Positions 62,506 to 64,000 of a DNA stretch of 64,000 nt are shown here, piece by piece. A program made the position numbers and the translations under genes. Each line of letters begins with the position of its first letter. Position 1 is the stretch's first letter. The stretch is from the NCBI RefSeq assembly GCF_900116535.1, contig NZ_FPAU01000011.1, positions 1-64,000 of the forward strand. Reading direction: 5' to 3'. The notes beneath the pieces were generated by a model that made no database searches, had not been told where the DNA came from, and saw only the letters and a program-made list of their open reading frames with translations. This DNA comes from Kosakonia arachidis (GTDB taxonomy: Bacteria > Pseudomonadota > Gammaproteobacteria > Enterobacterales > Enterobacteriaceae).

Positions 62506-62574
62506 ATGTGATATGCGTCACTAATTTAGTGAAATGGTGTGCAAACATTTTCTTTCATGGTGATGCCAATCACG
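62506..62574. promoter_or_regulatory. udp control region with two CRP-like sites
   Basis: Site A TGTGA-TATGCG-TCACT (62507-62522) and site B GGTGA-TGCCAA-TCACG (62559-62574) have centres exactly 52 bp apart, as in the E. coli udp promoter where CytR binds between two CRP dimers at -93.5 and -41.5. That spacing puts the start of transcription near 62608. A weaker AGTGA-N6-GTGCA lies between them. Confidence 0.75.
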
Positions 62575-62646
62575 AAAACGGACAAGCGCCTTCTGTAAAG
62601 TGGCGTTTTGCCTCTCCTGATAAAACTAACCACAGAGGAGTCTGTT

Positions 62647-63408
62647 ATGTCCAGGTCTGACGTTTTTCATCTCGGTCTCACCAAAAACGATTTACAAGGG
62701 GCTACGCTGGCTATCGTCCCTGGCGATCCGGAACGTGTGGAAAAGATCGCCGCGCTGATGGATAAGCCGGTCAAGCTGGCATCTCACCGCGAATTTACCA
62801 GTTGGCGTGCCGAACTGGATGGCAAACCGGTTATTGTGTGTTCCACCGGTATTGGCGGTCCGTCAACCTCTATCGCCGTCGAAGAACTGGCGCAGCTTGG
62901 CATACGTACTTTTCTGCGTGTCGGCACGACCGGGGCGATTCAGCCGCATATCAATGTTGGCGATGTACTGATCACCACAGCCTCCGTGCGTCTTGATGGC
63001 GCCAGCCTGCATTTTGCACCCATGGAATACCCGGCGGTGGCTGATTTTGCCTGCACCACGGCGCTGGTTGCAGCGGCGGATGCGATTGGAGCAACCAAAC
63101 ATATTGGCGTAACGGCATCTTCCGACACATTTTACCCGGGCCAGGAGCGTTATGACACATTCTCCGGACGCGTGGTGAAAAGCTTTAAAGGATCAATGGA
63201 AGAGTGGCAATCAATGGGGGTGATGAATTATGAAATGGAATCCGCGACGCTGCTGACCATGTGTTCAAGCCAGGGACTGCGCGCCGGGATGGTGGCTGGG
63301 GTGATTGTGAACCGTACCCAGCAGGAGATCCCGAATGCAGAAACGATGAAACAGACCGAAAGCCACGCCGTCAAAATCGTGGTAGAAGCCGCACGTCGCC
63401 TGCTGTAA
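62647..63408 (+). CDS. udp: Uridine phosphorylase
   Basis: A 253-residue nucleoside phosphorylase (hexamer) that splits uridine into uracil and ribose-1-phosphate. Signatures: [12 protein letters not shown] (phosphate), [27 protein letters not shown] and [10 protein letters not shown] (nucleoside). ATG 62647 follows AGAGGAGT. An upstream ATG at 62608 would add 13 unconserved residues. Divergent from ysgA. Confidence 0.98.
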   Translation: MSRSDVFHLGLTKNDLQGATLAIVPGDPERVEKIAALMDKPVKLASHREFTSWRAELDGKPVIVCSTGIGGPSTSIAVEELAQLGIRTFLRVGTTGAIQPHINVGDVLITTASVRLDGASLHFAPMEYPAVADFACTTALVAAADAIGATKHIGVTASSDTFYPGQERYDTFSGRVVKSFKGSMEEWQSMGVMNYEMESATLLTMCSSQGLRAGMVAGVIVNRTQQEIPNAETMKQTESHAVKIVVEAARRLL

Positions 63409-63422
63409 TTCCCCTCTTCCGG

Positions 63423-63450
63423 TGCCCGATAACGCTGCGTTTACCGGGCC
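63423..63450. repeat. REP-like palindrome after udp
   Basis: GCCCGATAACGCTGCG...ACCGGGC, an imperfect REP-type palindrome, 15 bp after the udp stop. No T-run follows. Confidence 0.6.
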
Positions 63451-63561
63451 CGACAAAACCCCTTTCGTTTCTGCGTAGCGCCTCGCAGGAAAAGCCCTTC
63501 CCAACTGGACGTTTATACAGCACAATTCCCGCTTGTACGGATAAGGTATGGAGAAGGCGTG

Positions 63562-64000
63562 GTGGAGACTTCAATCATCGTCATGGCAGCGCTGGTAGTG
63601 GCTGGACTACTGGTCGGCTGGCTGGCTGCAAGCTGGCGTGGGGCGCAACAGCAGGCGGAATTGCTTGCCGAGCAGCGTGATGTGTTTAGTGAACTGAGCG
63701 CAGCCCGTCAACAGTTAGTTCAGAGCGAGCACTGGCGTGAAGAGTGCGAACTGCTCAATAACGAACTGCGCAGCCTGCAACATATCAACAGCTCGCTGGA
63801 AGCCGATCTTCGTGAAGTCACCACCCGACTGGAATCCACCCAGTTACATGCGGAAGAGAAGCTACGCCAGATGCACAGCAGCGAGCAGCGTCTCAGCGAG
63901 CAATTTGAAAACCTTGCGAACCGCATTTTTGAGCAGAGCAACCGACGGGTGGATGAACAGAACCGCCAGAGTCTGAACGGGCTGCTAACACCGCTGCGCG
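63562..64000 (+). CDS. rmuC: DNA recombination protein RmuC (5' part)
   Basis: The first 146 codons of RmuC, cut by the window edge. An N-terminal TM (IIVMAALVVAGLLVGWLAAS, about residues 5-24) is followed by a long coiled-coil (about 30-140) including SEHWREECELLNNEL and FENLANRIFEQSNRRVDEQN. In E. coli RmuC limits DNA inversions and has a predicted nuclease-like domain further on. Start GTG 63562 lies 8 nt after GGAG; an in-frame GTG at 63559 is the alternative. Confidence 0.9.
   Translation, partial: METSIIVMAALVVAGLLVGWLAASWRGAQQQAELLAEQRDVFSELSAARQQLVQSEHWREECELLNNELRSLQHINSSLEADLREVTTRLESTQLHAEEKLRQMHSSEQRLSEQFENLANRIFEQSNRRVDEQNRQSLNGLLTPLR

Overview
This 64 kb window is ordinary core chromosome of a member of the Enterobacteriaceae. 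Gene order follows the Escherichia coli / Salmonella segment from the tRNA-Asp/tRNA-Trp pair (aspT-trpT) through ilv, rep, rho, the enterobacterial common antigen (wec) operon, hem/cyaA, uvrD, recQ, metE and udp to rmuC. Several proteins (WecD, YigA, the C-terminal half of GppA) differ clearly from the E. coli versions as I remember them, and there are local gene-content differences. I therefore read it as a relative of E. coli (an Enterobacter/Klebsiella/Kosakonia-like genus) and cannot name the genus. No prophage, insertion sequence, CRISPR array or plasmid-like module is visible.

Layout: 1-180 two tRNAs; 277-3100 hdfR, maoP, yifB; 3420-12532 branched-chain amino acid biosynthesis (ilvL attenuator, ilvX, an intact ilvGMEDA operon, and the divergent ilvY/ilvC pair); 12686-13488 a two-gene insertion (Rrf2 regulator plus a DUF1360-like membrane protein) between ilvC and ppiC; 13521-20951 ppiC, rep, gppA, rhlB, trxA, rho; 21196-32064 the ECA operon wecA-wzzE-wecB-wecC-wecD-wecE-wzxE-wecF-wzyE-wecG, with rffG and rffH missing; 32321-34261 yifK and four tRNAs (Arg, His, Leu, Pro); 34790-38849 hemCDXY on the minus strand; 39161-47889 cyaA, cyaY, then lptM-dapF-yigA-xerC-yigB-uvrD; 48248-56944 corA, rarD, yigI, pldA, recQ, rhtC, rhtB, pldB, yigL; 57049-64000 bioP, metR, metE, ysgA, udp and the 5' part of rmuC.

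Several regulatory modules can be read directly: the ilvL leader peptide with its terminator, a perfect IlvY-type dyad between ilvY and ilvC, a CRP-like site before cyaA, a promoter plus LexA box before uvrD, a TTG-started corL-like leader ORF before corA, MetR and MetJ sites between metR and metE, and two CRP-like sites 52 bp apart before udp. Dispersed repeats include one ERIC element in the metE leader and REP/BIME palindromes after cyaA, before uvrD, between rhtC and rhtB, and after udp.

The items most worth a second look are the Rrf2/DUF1360 pair with a palindrome over its start codon, the ECA operon without rffGH, the ERIC element in the metE 5' leader, the BIME between the LexA-box promoter and the uvrD start codon, the rhoL reading frame that is conserved but has lost its ATG, and an unassigned dyad upstream of bioP.
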